A DNA stretch of 64,000 nt from Archaeoglobus veneficus SNP6 (GTDB lineage Archaea; Halobacteriota; Archaeoglobi; Archaeoglobales; Archaeoglobaceae): positions 1,658,612-1,722,611 of the forward strand of contig NC_015320.1 in assembly GCF_000194625.1 (NCBI RefSeq), given 5' to 3'. This document shows, one piece after another, positions 17,439 through 25,367 of this stretch. The translations under genes were made by a program, and so were the position numbers. Numbering within the stretch: the stretch's first letter is position 1; every line of letters begins with the position of its first letter. The notes beneath the pieces are model-generated. The model worked only from the letters and a program-made list of their open reading frames with translations. It made no database searches and was not told where the DNA came from.

Positions 17439-17492
17439 TCGTCGAATGGTTACGGATTTAGATCGTTCAGCAGAATAATATAGATTCGACGA
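17439..17492. promoter_or_regulatory. 9-bp inverted repeat upstream of HD-domain gene
   Basis: TCGTCGAAT (17439-17447) and ATTCGACGA (17484-17492) are exact reverse complements separated by 36 bases, just upstream of the HD-domain gene start at 17506. A TATA-like ATTTAAATC lies at 17411-17419. The repeat would sit in the leader or at the transcription start and could be an operator or an RNA hairpin covering the RBS. Confidence 0.45.
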
Positions 17493-17505
17493 TCAGGGAT
17501 GTACA

Positions 17506-18690
17506 ATGCCGAAGGCTATTCAAGACCCGATCCACGGAAGCATTAAGGTTGAAGACTGGTGCATGGAGCTAATCGACACTCCACAGCTCCAGCGGCTCAG
17601 GAGGATAAATCAGATAGGTTTTGCCAACCTCGTTTATCCGGGAGCGAATCACACGCGCTTCGAGCACAGCATAGGTGTGATGCATATAGCTGCGAGACTT
17701 GCAGACAAAATGACGTGCGACGAGAGGAGCAAAATGGAAGTTGTCGCTGCGGCCCTTCTCCATGACATTGGCCATGCCCCATTCTCCCATTCGAGCGAGA
17801 TAATTGTGAAAAAGTACCTCAGGATGGAGCATGAAGACGTGCTGCCACTCATAAAGGGCACGGAACTCGAAGACGTGTTGAACGATGCAGGATTGAGGCC
17901 AAGAAAGATAGCGGAGCTTGTAAAAGGGCCAAGTATCGTAAGCGGGGACATAGATGCGGACAGAATGGACTACCTCGTGAGAGATTCATACTATACAGGC
18001 GTCGCCTACGGCGTTTTCGACCTGATGAGACTTGTTGACAAGATATATTTCGACGGAGAGACGCCTATCATTGACGGCAGCGCCCTCAGAGCAGCAGAAT
18101 CACTGCTTATATCGAGGTTTATGATGTACCCGACGGTGTACTACCACCACGTCTGCAGGATAGCCAGGAAGATGTACGAAAAAGCCGTAGAATACTGCAT
18201 TGAGGAGGGAGAGCTTGAAGCAAAACTCCTGCTGAAAATGGACGACTATGATATGGTTGCATTTCTGAGAAGCAGGAATGGCTACGCGGGAGAAGTCATG
18301 GAGTTGATAGATTCGAGAAGACTCTTCAAGAGAGCGATATACGTGAACAGAAGCAGAGTGGGAATTGAGAAAATAAACGCAAGACGGGCGGAGGTGGAAA
18401 TCGCTGCTGAGGTAGGAATTGACGAGAAGTATGTAATCGTCGATGCTCCACAGGTTGAAGAAGCAAAGGAGCTCAAGGCGGTTGTTGACGTGGATGGACA
18501 GCGCATGAAGCTTGAGGATGTTTCTCCTCTCGTCAGAGCTTTAAAAGAGGCAGAAAAGGACATCCTGAAGCTCGGAGTCTACACAAAGAAGGAGTTCGTC
18601 GAAGAAGTTGCAAGAGTTGCTGTGAAGTACTTCAACATCGAGAGGATTCCGAAGCAGAAGAAGCTCGACGAGGTTCTACCCATCTGGTGA
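17506..18690 (+). CDS. HD-domain phosphohydrolase (dNTPase/SAMHD1-like group)
   Basis: 394 residues. The HD metal site is complete: FEHSIG (H), AALLHDIGHAPFSHSSE (HD), and DADRMDYLVRD (D). The opening IQDPIHGSIKVEDW and RLRRINQIG are typical of the COG1078 family. Members hydrolyse dNTPs or related phosphates. The C-terminal ~150 residues are a charged accessory region. The ATG at 17506 follows CAGGGATG. Single gene, with an inverted repeat in its leader. Confidence 0.92.
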   Translation: MPKAIQDPIHGSIKVEDWCMELIDTPQLQRLRRINQIGFANLVYPGANHTRFEHSIGVMHIAARLADKMTCDERSKMEVVAAALLHDIGHAPFSHSSEIIVKKYLRMEHEDVLPLIKGTELEDVLNDAGLRPRKIAELVKGPSIVSGDIDADRMDYLVRDSYYTGVAYGVFDLMRLVDKIYFDGETPIIDGSALRAAESLLISRFMMYPTVYYHHVCRIARKMYEKAVEYCIEEGELEAKLLLKMDDYDMVAFLRSRNGYAGEVMELIDSRRLFKRAIYVNRSRVGIEKINARRAEVEIAAEVGIDEKYVIVDAPQVEEAKELKAVVDVDGQRMKLEDVSPLVRALKEAEKDILKLGVYTKKEFVEEVARVAVKYFNIERIPKQKKLDEVLPIW

Positions 18691-18700
18691 ACGTGAGATC

Positions 18701-18719
18701 AACTTAACCTGGCTAAGTT
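18701..18719. promoter_or_regulatory. Short inverted repeat between HD gene and wHTH gene
   Basis: AACTTA (18701-18706) and TAAGTT (18714-18719) form a 6-bp inverted repeat with a 7-base spacer, 47 bases before the wHTH gene start. It may be an autoregulatory operator or part of the HD gene's 3' end. Short arms make chance possible. Confidence 0.3.
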
Positions 18720-18765
18720 ATCCAAGGGAAACGTTCTTATTAAAGCTTAACTGAACTCATTAAAG

Positions 18766-19416
18766 ATGTATCAGCGAAGCGTCTTTGAAGAGAACAGAAG
18801 GAGGATACTCAAAGCCCTGCTGGAGCAGCCCATGGACTTCACATCTCTCAGAGACAGAACAGCTCTATCCGAGCCCACCCTCTCAAGACACCTCCAGCAC
18901 CTGCTTCAGGCCGGCTTCGTAGAGGTAAAGAGGGAGGGAAAGAGGAAGATATACAGTATTGCGGAGAAGGGTCTCGAGGAGTTGTTTCCCCACCTACTTG
19001 GCGTAAGCTCTGCGCTAAGGGCAATGAAGGGCAGAGACTTTGCGAAAAGCGTGGGAGAAGAACTGATGTATGTGATCCACATTCGCGACGCCCTCGAATC
19101 ATTTGCTGCGTGCATTTCTCGCTTTACCCCCACTATAAATCCTGATGGCAGCGGGAGACTGCTGTTCGGCAGTATCGTCGAGGAGATGAGAGCAGACTTC
19201 GAGGAGCTGAAGCGCCTGAGGGACACAATTGCAGCCATTGAAGAGCGAGGAGGCGACGCTGAAGGTCTGAGAGAGGAACTCGGAAAGAAGCTCGAAAAAC
19301 TAAACTCGATTTACCTCGCTCTCGGGCCACCCTTCAGCTACATGTGGCGAAAGATGATAGAAGGGGAAGACTTCCAAGCCGTTTTGGTCACACCAAAATC
19401 TGAAAAAAGCTTTTAA
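18766..19416 (+). CDS. Winged-helix (ArsR-like) transcriptional regulator
   Basis: 216 residues. The N-terminal wHTH (about 8-70) has FTSLRDRTALSEPTLSRHLQHL as the HTH and VKREGKRKIYSI as the wing. The C-terminal ~140 residues are helical with a coiled-coil-like section (EELKRLRDTIAAIEERGG). The effector is unknown. A TATA-like TTCTTATTAAAGC lies about 30 bases upstream. Only 21 bases separate it from the downstream peptidase, so they may be linked. Confidence 0.85.
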   Translation: MYQRSVFEENRRRILKALLEQPMDFTSLRDRTALSEPTLSRHLQHLLQAGFVEVKREGKRKIYSIAEKGLEELFPHLLGVSSALRAMKGRDFAKSVGEELMYVIHIRDALESFAACISRFTPTINPDGSGRLLFGSIVEEMRADFEELKRLRDTIAAIEERGGDAEGLREELGKKLEKLNSIYLALGPPFSYMWRKMIEGEDFQAVLVTPKSEKSF

Positions 19417-19437
19417 AAAGCCTGACGTAGGGAGGGC

Positions 19438-20502
19438 ATGCTCCCCGGGCTATTCATTCACCACTCCGGTACGGCAAACTTCTACTACGCAACTCGCATA
19501 AAAGTTGAATCGGCTCTCCATCTTTATGGAAACGATATCAACATGCTCATAGTTCCGGACATGGAGAAAGAGAGAGCCATAAAGGAAAGTTGCGTTAAAG
19601 AAGTCGTCTCGTACTCTGAAATCGGCTACCACGAGAGGCTTAAGGAGTTCAGAGACTCAAAAAAAGCCCTTGTTGAAAGCCTTAAATGTTATCTCAAACA
19701 GCTAAAGACAGATAAAATTCTCATTCCTCATAACTTCCCCGCCTACCTTGCCTTTGGACTCAGCAAAGCGTTCGAAGTTGAGATTGTTGAGAACCCATTT
19801 TCCAAGCTCCGCGCCGTGAAGAGAAAAGAAGAAATCGCAAAAATAAGAGAAACGTGTAGTGCCATACTCGAGGCATTCGAGTTTTTAAAGGGAATAGTGA
19901 GGAAGGGAAAGAAGTGCGAAGAGCTCAGAAATGCTGTAGAGCTTTTCCTCTTCGAGCGTGGATTTCTTGCTGAGGACACCATACTCGCCTCGGGAAAACT
20001 CACGGCCTTTCCCCACTTTAAGGGCGAAGGTGATGTGGAGGAACATGTCGTTGTGGACATATTTCCGAAGAGCAGAACTCACGGCTACTATGGGGACTTC
20101 ACCCGCACAATTCTGATTGAACCAGAGAAAGAAATCGAAGAAATGCTCGAAGCGGTTATAGAAGCAAAGCAGAAGGGGATTGAAGTCATAAGGGAAGGGG
20201 TAAAAGCGAGAGACGTGCACGGCACAGTCTGCGATGTTTTGGAGAGCTACGGCTACAAGACGCTGAGAAGCAAGTCCTCTGAGGGTTTTATCCACTCAAC
20301 CGGCCATGGTGTGGGGCTTGAAGTCCACGAGGAGCCGAGGATATTCGAGAACGATGACGTCTTAAAGGCCGGAATGGTTTTCACAGTCGAACCGGGTCTC
20401 TACTATCTGAAGTGGGGCGGCGTGAGGGTTGAAGACACAGTAGTCGTTACAAAAAGAGGATGTGAAGTTCTAACACCGTATCCCGATCGGGTGAGATTAT
20501 GA
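19438..20502 (+). CDS. M24 family Xaa-Pro aminopeptidase/dipeptidase
   Basis: 354 residues. The C-terminal pita-bread domain carries the metal ligands: VVVDIFPKSRTHGYYGDFTR (two Asp), HSTGHGVGLEVHEEPR (His, Glu) and FTVEPGLYY (Glu). The N-terminal ~125 residues are the creatinase-like domain. It removes N-terminal residues before proline. GGGAGGGC precedes the ATG. The stop overlaps the next gene as ATGA, so the two M24 peptidases are co-translated. Confidence 0.92.
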   Translation: MLPGLFIHHSGTANFYYATRIKVESALHLYGNDINMLIVPDMEKERAIKESCVKEVVSYSEIGYHERLKEFRDSKKALVESLKCYLKQLKTDKILIPHNFPAYLAFGLSKAFEVEIVENPFSKLRAVKRKEEIAKIRETCSAILEAFEFLKGIVRKGKKCEELRNAVELFLFERGFLAEDTILASGKLTAFPHFKGEGDVEEHVVVDIFPKSRTHGYYGDFTRTILIEPEKEIEEMLEAVIEAKQKGIEVIREGVKARDVHGTVCDVLESYGYKTLRSKSSEGFIHSTGHGVGLEVHEEPRIFENDDVLKAGMVFTVEPGLYYLKWGGVRVEDTVVVTKRGCEVLTPYPDRVRL

Positions 20503-21374
20503 GTGATGAGAACGAAAGGATCGAGAAAACTCTGAAAGCAGGGGAAATCCTGAGGCAGGTCAGGGCTGAAGCTGTAAAGCTGATAAAGCCTGGAGTCAGG
20601 CTTCTCGAAGTTGCAGAATTCGTGGAGAACAGAATAGTAGAACTCGGAGGTAAACCGGCTTTTCCGTGCAATATATCCATAAATAGTGATGCTGCCCACT
20701 TCACGCCAAAGAGGGACGACGAAAGGACTTTTGCTGAAGGAGACCTCGTAAAGCTCGACATTGGAGCGCACGTTGATGGTTACATCGCCGACACGGCAAT
20801 TTCGATTGACCTCGGTGATAACTCTGAACTCGTAGGGGCTGCAGAAGAAGCTTTGAAAAACGCAATCAATGCGATCCACGCGGGAATAGACACAGCAGAG
20901 CTTGGCAGGATAATCGAGGCGACGATAAAGGAGTTTGGTTTTAAGCCAATCATCAACCTGACGGGACACGGGCTGCAACGCTGGATTGCGCACGCTCCTC
21001 CAACAATCTACAACTTCGCCACGCAGCGAGGCGTCAGGCTCGAGGAAGGCATGATCGTAGCTATAGAACCCTTTGCAACCAACGGCGCTGGGAAGGTTAC
21101 CGAGAGGAGCGAGGTTGAGATCTTCTCCCTGATAAACCTAAAGCCCGTGAGGATGAAGCAGGCGAGGGAACTCCTCGAGGAGATCAAGCCGTACCAGACA
21201 CTCCCCTTTGCGAAACGCTGGCTGAGCAAAGCACCGGATCTGATTATAAACAGACTCGTCAGAGAGGGGGTTCTAAGGGCTTACCCCGTCCTGACCGAGG
21301 TAGGAAAAGGTCTGGTCTCACAGGCGGAACACACTGTCATTGTGGAAGAAGATGGAGCAAGGATTGTAACGTAG
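20499..21374 (+). CDS. map: Methionine aminopeptidase, type II
   Basis: 291 residues, the normal length for archaeal type II MAP. Ligands: KLDIGAHVDGYIADTAI (two Asp), NLTGHGLQRWIAHA (His), IEPFATNGAGKV (Glu) and the late SQAEHTVIV (Glu). The helical insertion of type II enzymes lies between the last two. It removes the initiator Met from nascent proteins. Translationally coupled (4-base ATGA overlap) to the preceding M24 peptidase. Confidence 0.95.
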   Translation: MSDENERIEKTLKAGEILRQVRAEAVKLIKPGVRLLEVAEFVENRIVELGGKPAFPCNISINSDAAHFTPKRDDERTFAEGDLVKLDIGAHVDGYIADTAISIDLGDNSELVGAAEEALKNAINAIHAGIDTAELGRIIEATIKEFGFKPIINLTGHGLQRWIAHAPPTIYNFATQRGVRLEEGMIVAIEPFATNGAGKVTERSEVEIFSLINLKPVRMKQARELLEEIKPYQTLPFAKRWLSKAPDLIINRLVREGVLRAYPVLTEVGKGLVSQAEHTVIVEEDGARIVT

Positions 21375-21398
21375 GCCATAGCAGCGACCCATGGCCTA
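21372..21398. terminator. Hairpin shared by two convergent stop codons
   Basis: TAGGCCAT (21372-21379) and ATGGCCTA (21391-21398) form a perfect 8-bp stem with an 11-base loop. The left arm begins with the TAG of map and the right arm holds the TAG of the convergent FtsZ-like gene. One palindrome therefore ends both genes and could act as a bidirectional 3'-end hairpin. There is no long T-run beside it. Confidence 0.5.
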
Positions 21399-22328
21399 AA
21401 ACTTGAGCTTCGTAACGCCCGAGTAGAGGAGCACAAGGGACAGGTCTCTCGACTTGCATGGGTAGTCTCCGTACCTCACTTCAGCCTCGGGCGACATCTC
21501 CTCTATAAGGGATATACAGGAGAAAATTCCATCCATCGTTATTTCCTCCGGATCTCCGGAAAACACTATCAGCGCGCTCTTTGCCGACTCAACGTCTATC
21601 CCGATGCTGAGGTTTTCGTATGCTTCTTTGAGCATGTCAACCATTCTCTGAGACCTTATACCCTTTATCTCGTACTCCTTCCGCATGAACAGCTTTCTGA
21701 ACCACGAGAAAGGTAGTCTTCTGCTCGAACTCCCTATGGCCGAAACTCCTTCCTTCATAAGGGCGTTAAAAACGTCGGATGTGTCAACGACAACCTCTCC
21801 CGCCTTCCTCTTCCTGAGGTCTATCTCCCCAACGAGGGAGAGAAGGTTTAGAGAATCCACAATGCTCTTCTCAACCCCCTCCTTTTCGCTAAAGAGAATC
21901 AGGACATCAACAGCTCTCCTGAACTCTTTGATTCTCCTCCTCATCTCTGCAAGCTGCTCGGATTCAACGGGGAGAGTGACGAGTCCGAGAATTGGTTCTT
22001 CTATGGACTCTTTCAGCTTTTCCGCGAACTCTATACCAAGAACGTAGCCGAAATCGTCTTCAAGAGATGTTATGACGAGTGCACCCTCAAAAAGCTCGTA
22101 CCTCTCGAGAATTGAGTTAACAACACCACCAATATCCTTCTGCTTGTGAAGGGCAAGGTGATACCTGTCCCTCTCCGGAACGCCTCTAAGGGACTTCAGC
22201 ACCTCTATGTCGTTTGCGATGGCGTAGCATTTGAACAACTTGGCTCTGTTAACTTTCGCCCCGTGTTTTGCCATCAGGTCTGAAAGGGCACAGCCCCTTG
22301 CCCCGGTGCCTATTGTAAGGAGTTTCAC
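21396..22328 (-). CDS. Divergent FtsZ/tubulin-like protein
   Basis: 310 residues that follow the FtsZ layout in a diverged form. T1-like IGTGARGCALSD (6-17); YAIANDIEVLKSL corresponds to the NTD..L segment; GLVTLPVESEQ corresponds to VTxPFxxEG; VVVDTSDV (179-186) followed by SAIGSSS corresponds to the T7 synergy loop and following strand. The T4 glycine-rich GGGTGTG loop is absent, replaced by TSLEDDFG (87-94). GTP binding is therefore doubtful although the T7 acidic residues remain. The role could be a scaffold or regulator rather than a ring-forming GTPase. Confidence 0.7.
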   Translation of the reverse strand: MKLLTIGTGARGCALSDLMAKHGAKVNRAKLFKCYAIANDIEVLKSLRGVPERDRYHLALHKQKDIGGVVNSILERYELFEGALVITSLEDDFGYVLGIEFAEKLKESIEEPILGLVTLPVESEQLAEMRRRIKEFRRAVDVLILFSEKEGVEKSIVDSLNLLSLVGEIDLRKRKAGEVVVDTSDVFNALMKEGVSAIGSSSRRLPFSWFRKLFMRKEYEIKGIRSQRMVDMLKEAYENLSIGIDVESAKSALIVFSGDPEEITMDGIFSCISLIEEMSPEAEVRYGDYPCKSRDLSLVLLYSGVTKLKF

Positions 22329-22429
22329 GGGAAGAATTTCAGGTTAAGGAGTTAAAAACGTTTGGCCTTTCGGCCTGTGATTCATGTCTATCTCAGAACT
22401 CCAACACCACTCCTACATTCCCCCTAACA

Positions 22430-23398
22430 CTACCCCCTCTTCTTACCTACAGTCGAAAGGTACGCAAGGTATGCATCGAGCTGAATTCTCTCGTGGGCTC
22501 CTTCCGTCAACCTGAAGTCGATTTCTCCAAGCTTGTCTATAAGCAAAACCTTCATCTTCTCGTCCATTCCGGACGAAAGTATCTCCCTGAAGAGCTGAGA
22601 AACTACATCCTCGCCAGACATACCATACTCGATCATCAGCTTGTCAAGAATGCTCCTCGCCTCCATGAATTTGCCTTCGAGAGCCGTTTCGAGGAGGTTT
22701 GCAAGTTCTTCGGGACGGGCAGTAGCGGTAATCTGGTATATCGCCTCAGCATCAACCACCTTGCCAAGCGCCGCAGCACCCTGAAGGGCGTTTATTGCCT
22801 TTCTGAAGTCGCCGTTTGACACATATATGAGTGCTTCGAGGCCGTCCTCGGTTATCTTCACACCCTCATTCTCGCATATTTCGAGCAGTCGCTTCCTCAT
22901 AGCTTCAGGCGGAACAGGGCGGAACTTGAAAACGGCACACCTCGACTGGATTGGCTCGATTATACGGCTGACGTAGTTGCAGCTCAGAATGAAGCGGCAT
23001 ATCTTCGAATACATCTCCATAGTTCTTCTAAGTGCTGCCTGTGCATCGGGAGTTAGCGCATCTGCCTCATCGAGGAAAATTATCTTAAAGGGTGCATCGC
23101 CTATAGGAGCTGTTCTCGCGAACTCCTTAATCTTGTGCCTCACAACGTCGATGCCGCGCTCATCGCTGGCGTTCATCTCGATAAAGTTGTCCCTCCAGTT
23201 CTCTCCGAACAGATCCCTCGCAAGAGCAATGGCGCTCGCAGTCTTACCTGTTCCTGGAGGGCCTGCAAAAAGGAGGTGAGGAATGTTTTTACGCTCAACA
23301 TAACCCATGAGCCTCTGAATGACCTCCTCCTGACCTACAACCTCTTTGAGGGTTCTCGGCCTGTACTTCTCAACCCAGATTTCCGCTTCAACAGTCAT
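22430..23398 (-). CDS. rfcS: Replication factor C small subunit
   Basis: About 322 residues. AAA+ motifs: FAGPPGTGKTASAIAL (Walker A), IIFLDEADALTPDAQ (Walker B), and the SRC motif IQSRCAVFKF. IWVEKYRPRTLKEVVGQ is the usual N-terminus. It loads the PCNA clamp at primer ends. The ATG at 23398 is chosen because a TATA box (TTTTTTATA on the coding strand, 23421-23429) lies ~23-30 bases upstream, giving a leaderless transcript. An in-frame ATG further upstream (23437) would overlap that promoter. Confidence 0.95.
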   Translation of the reverse strand: MTVEAEIWVEKYRPRTLKEVVGQEEVIQRLMGYVERKNIPHLLFAGPPGTGKTASAIALARDLFGENWRDNFIEMNASDERGIDVVRHKIKEFARTAPIGDAPFKIIFLDEADALTPDAQAALRRTMEMYSKICRFILSCNYVSRIIEPIQSRCAVFKFRPVPPEAMRKRLLEICENEGVKITEDGLEALIYVSNGDFRKAINALQGAAALGKVVDAEAIYQITATARPEELANLLETALEGKFMEARSILDKLMIEYGMSGEDVVSQLFREILSSGMDEKMKVLLIDKLGEIDFRLTEGAHERIQLDAYLAYLSTVGKKRG

Positions 23399-23420
23399 TG
23401 AAAAAAATGAGGCTGAGGGG

Positions 23421-23430
23421 TATAAAAAAC
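23421..23430 (-). promoter_or_regulatory. TATA box of rfcS
   Basis: GTTTTTTATA on the minus strand, 23-32 bases ahead of the rfcS ATG at 23398, places the transcription start at or next to the ATG. This both supports a leaderless mRNA and decides the start codon. Confidence 0.55.
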
Positions 23431-23440
23431 TACTCAAAGG

Positions 23441-23842
23441 CTAAAAGTGAACCGGACGCATCGGTACGTGACCGTAGGGCGGAGGAGCGAAGCTGAACAG
23501 ATATATTCCTGCTACGAAGGTTATGAGCATCACGACAGCAAGAAAGGCTATCGACGCCACAAGCGAGACTATAAGGGCCTCGAACATACTTATCCTCAGC
23601 AGTGCTTTGAGACCGTAGAGGTACGCTACAAAGCCTGCAAGTGGGGCGAATATGCCGAAAAAGGGTATCACGACGAAAGCTGCAAAGACGGCGATGGCAA
23701 ATATGCCGGCAGCAAAGTTCGCCAAGCCAGACTCGATAATCCCCCTACTTCTCCCGATAACCTTCAGTCCTATCCAGAGGAAGAAGCCAGAAACGACGAT
23801 GGACACGAGAAAAGATATCCCAAAGCCTATTGGTTCGAACAT
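23441..23842 (-). CDS. Small multi-pass membrane protein
   Basis: 133 residues, four hydrophobic segments (about 5-27, 40-62, 63-85 and 95-118) with short loops, ending in a Pro-rich tail (SFAPPPYGHVPMRPVHF). No family recognised. It sits directly upstream of rfcS in the same direction, but the TATA box between them suggests rfcS also has its own promoter. Confidence 0.7.
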   Translation of the reverse strand: MFEPIGFGISFLVSIVVSGFFLWIGLKVIGRSRGIIESGLANFAAGIFAIAVFAAFVVIPFFGIFAPLAGFVAYLYGLKALLRISMFEALIVSLVASIAFLAVVMLITFVAGIYLFSFAPPPYGHVPMRPVHF

Positions 23843-23924
23843 GTTATTTAACTATGCCTGGCAAAGATTTAAACCTATTGGAAGGGGAATAATCTGGTAA
23901 AAAGATGCTGAAAAAAGAAGCAAA

Positions 23925-24336
23925 CTACCCGCCAAGGCTCTTCCTGAGTTCTTCAATCCTTCTGTTTATCTCTTCAAGCTCTGCCTCAAGCTCCTTCTTT
24001 TCCTCTTCAAGGGCCTTAAGCTCGTCTTCTGGTGTTGGATAGGCGTATCCTTGTGCCGGAACGGATACGGGTACGCAACCCATCCCGGTAGCCATCTCCA
24101 CCACCATCTCCAGCCCCAGCCTCTACCCCAGCCTGGCCCCCACCAGGGCATCGTCACCACCTCCTGTATGGTCTACCAAATCTCCTCCACCTAAACCTGC
24201 CAAACCATTTACCACCGAATGGAGGCCAGACAAAACGGTTTGCAAAGCCGGGCATGCGGTAGCCGGCGCATAATCCTGCTGCCCTGCCAGTCCTCGGCCC
24301 AAGGCCCCATGGCCCGGTTCCATCACCGCCTGGCAT
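23925..24336 (-). pseudogene. DUF5320-like protein, broken into three frames
   Basis: The ATG at 24336 opens MPGGDGTGPWGLGPRTGR, the hallmark N-terminus of DUF5320 proteins, which bind metal clusters or partner with NifX/NifB-type proteins. That frame stops at 24154. The Gly/Trp-rich middle (WWGPGWGRGWGWRWWW, LPGWVAYPYP) continues in a second frame, and the C-terminal coiled coil (PEDELKALEEEKKELEAE) in a third. Two shifts are needed, near 24155-24170 and 24050-24075. The order and content otherwise match a complete family member. GGTGAT lies 8 bases before the ATG. GC-rich low-complexity sequence makes assembly error plausible. Confidence 0.75.
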
Positions 24337-24380
24337 TTGGCATCACCAAATGAATATGTATTCACAAGTAGCTTAAATTT

Positions 24381-24398
24381 TTTTCGGTTTACCGAAAA
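24381..24398. promoter_or_regulatory. Perfect palindrome over the BRE/TATA of the DUF5320 gene
   Basis: TTTTCGGT (24381-24388), TT, ACCGAAAA (24391-24398): an exact 8-bp inverted repeat. Read on the minus strand it overlaps a BRE/TATA-like ACCGAAAAAAATTTAAG, about 45 bases upstream of the DUF5320 start. A repressor bound here would block TFB/TBP. Confidence 0.55.
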
Positions 24399-24479
24399 TT
24401 GAGTACAATTACAACTTGCTCTATTCACAGACAAAATAAAAACCGAAACTTCGCTGAAAAAAGAAAGAGACAAAAGAGA

Positions 24480-25355
24480 TCAGTAACCGAGCTCAGCAAG
24501 TCTCCCTCTCAGAATCTTCGCCGAGTTGTGTAACGCCTCTATTTCGTCTTTTGTCAGATCGTACTCCACTATCCTCTCCACACCATCTCTACCAAGAATG
24601 ACCGGAACTCCAACGGAAACGTCGCTAATCCCGTACTCACCCTGCAGAACGACGCTCGCAGGTATTTCCTCCTTCGTATCCTCGATAACGGCCTTTACCA
24701 TCCTGTAGATGCAAACCGCTGGCCCAAAAATCGTTGCCCCCTTCCTCTTTATGACCTCCGCCGCGATGTTCCTCGTCTCCTGCAGCACTTCACTCCAGTC
24801 CACGTCAACGCCTGCGATGCTCTTCGCAACAAACATGCTATCGCCGTGCTCTCCGAGAATAAACAGCTTGTCTGCTCTGATTCCCCTCGCGTTGAGACTA
24901 ACCTTAAGCCTCGATGTGTCCAGCAGGCCACCCATACCAAATACCTCGTTCCTCGGCTTTCCACTTTCCTTCCACATTACGTATGTCATGACGTCCATAG
25001 GGTTCGTTACGACGAGTATCTTGCTCTCCGGAGAGTGCTCGACGATCTTCTTCGCTATGTCCTTTATTATCCCCGCGTTCTTTGTGGCAAGATCGAGCCT
25101 CGTCATTCCCGGCTTTCTTGCAAGACCGGCAGAAACGACGATGATGTCGCTCCCCTTCAGCAGCGAGTAATCGGAGCCTCCCTTTACTTCCGGGAATTTA
25201 TCGAAGGCTGCTGCAGCATGAGTTAAGTCCATTGCTTCTCCAACAGCAATGTCTTCGGCAATGTCAACGAGGGTAATGTCAACATCCATGTTAAGTAGGC
25301 ACGTAAAGGCTGCGGTAGATCCTATTCTACCGGCTCCAACAAATCCGATCTTCAT
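24480..25355 (-). CDS. mdh: Malate dehydrogenase (LDH-like type)
   Basis: 291 residues. NAD site GFVGAGRIGSTAA at the N-terminus; substrate loop ARKPGMTRLDL; VVTNPMDVMTYVM; catalytic LGEHGDSMF (His of the relay). The shortened C-terminus and Arg pattern fit archaeal LDH-like malate dehydrogenases. It interconverts malate and oxaloacetate. AGGTGAG precedes the ATG, 12 bases after the stop of the NADH oxidase gene, so both are probably co-transcribed. Confidence 0.95.
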   Translation of the reverse strand: MKIGFVGAGRIGSTAAFTCLLNMDVDITLVDIAEDIAVGEAMDLTHAAAAFDKFPEVKGGSDYSLLKGSDIIVVSAGLARKPGMTRLDLATKNAGIIKDIAKKIVEHSPESKILVVTNPMDVMTYVMWKESGKPRNEVFGMGGLLDTSRLKVSLNARGIRADKLFILGEHGDSMFVAKSIAGVDVDWSEVLQETRNIAAEVIKRKGATIFGPAVCIYRMVKAVIEDTKEEIPASVVLQGEYGISDVSVGVPVILGRDGVERIVEYDLTKDEIEALHNSAKILRGRLAELGY

Positions 25356-25367
25356 TTTCTCACCTGA

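Noticed and set aside
20403-20993. 196-codon open frame on the minus strand
   Set aside because: Antisense to the two M24 peptidase genes, without any recognisable motif.
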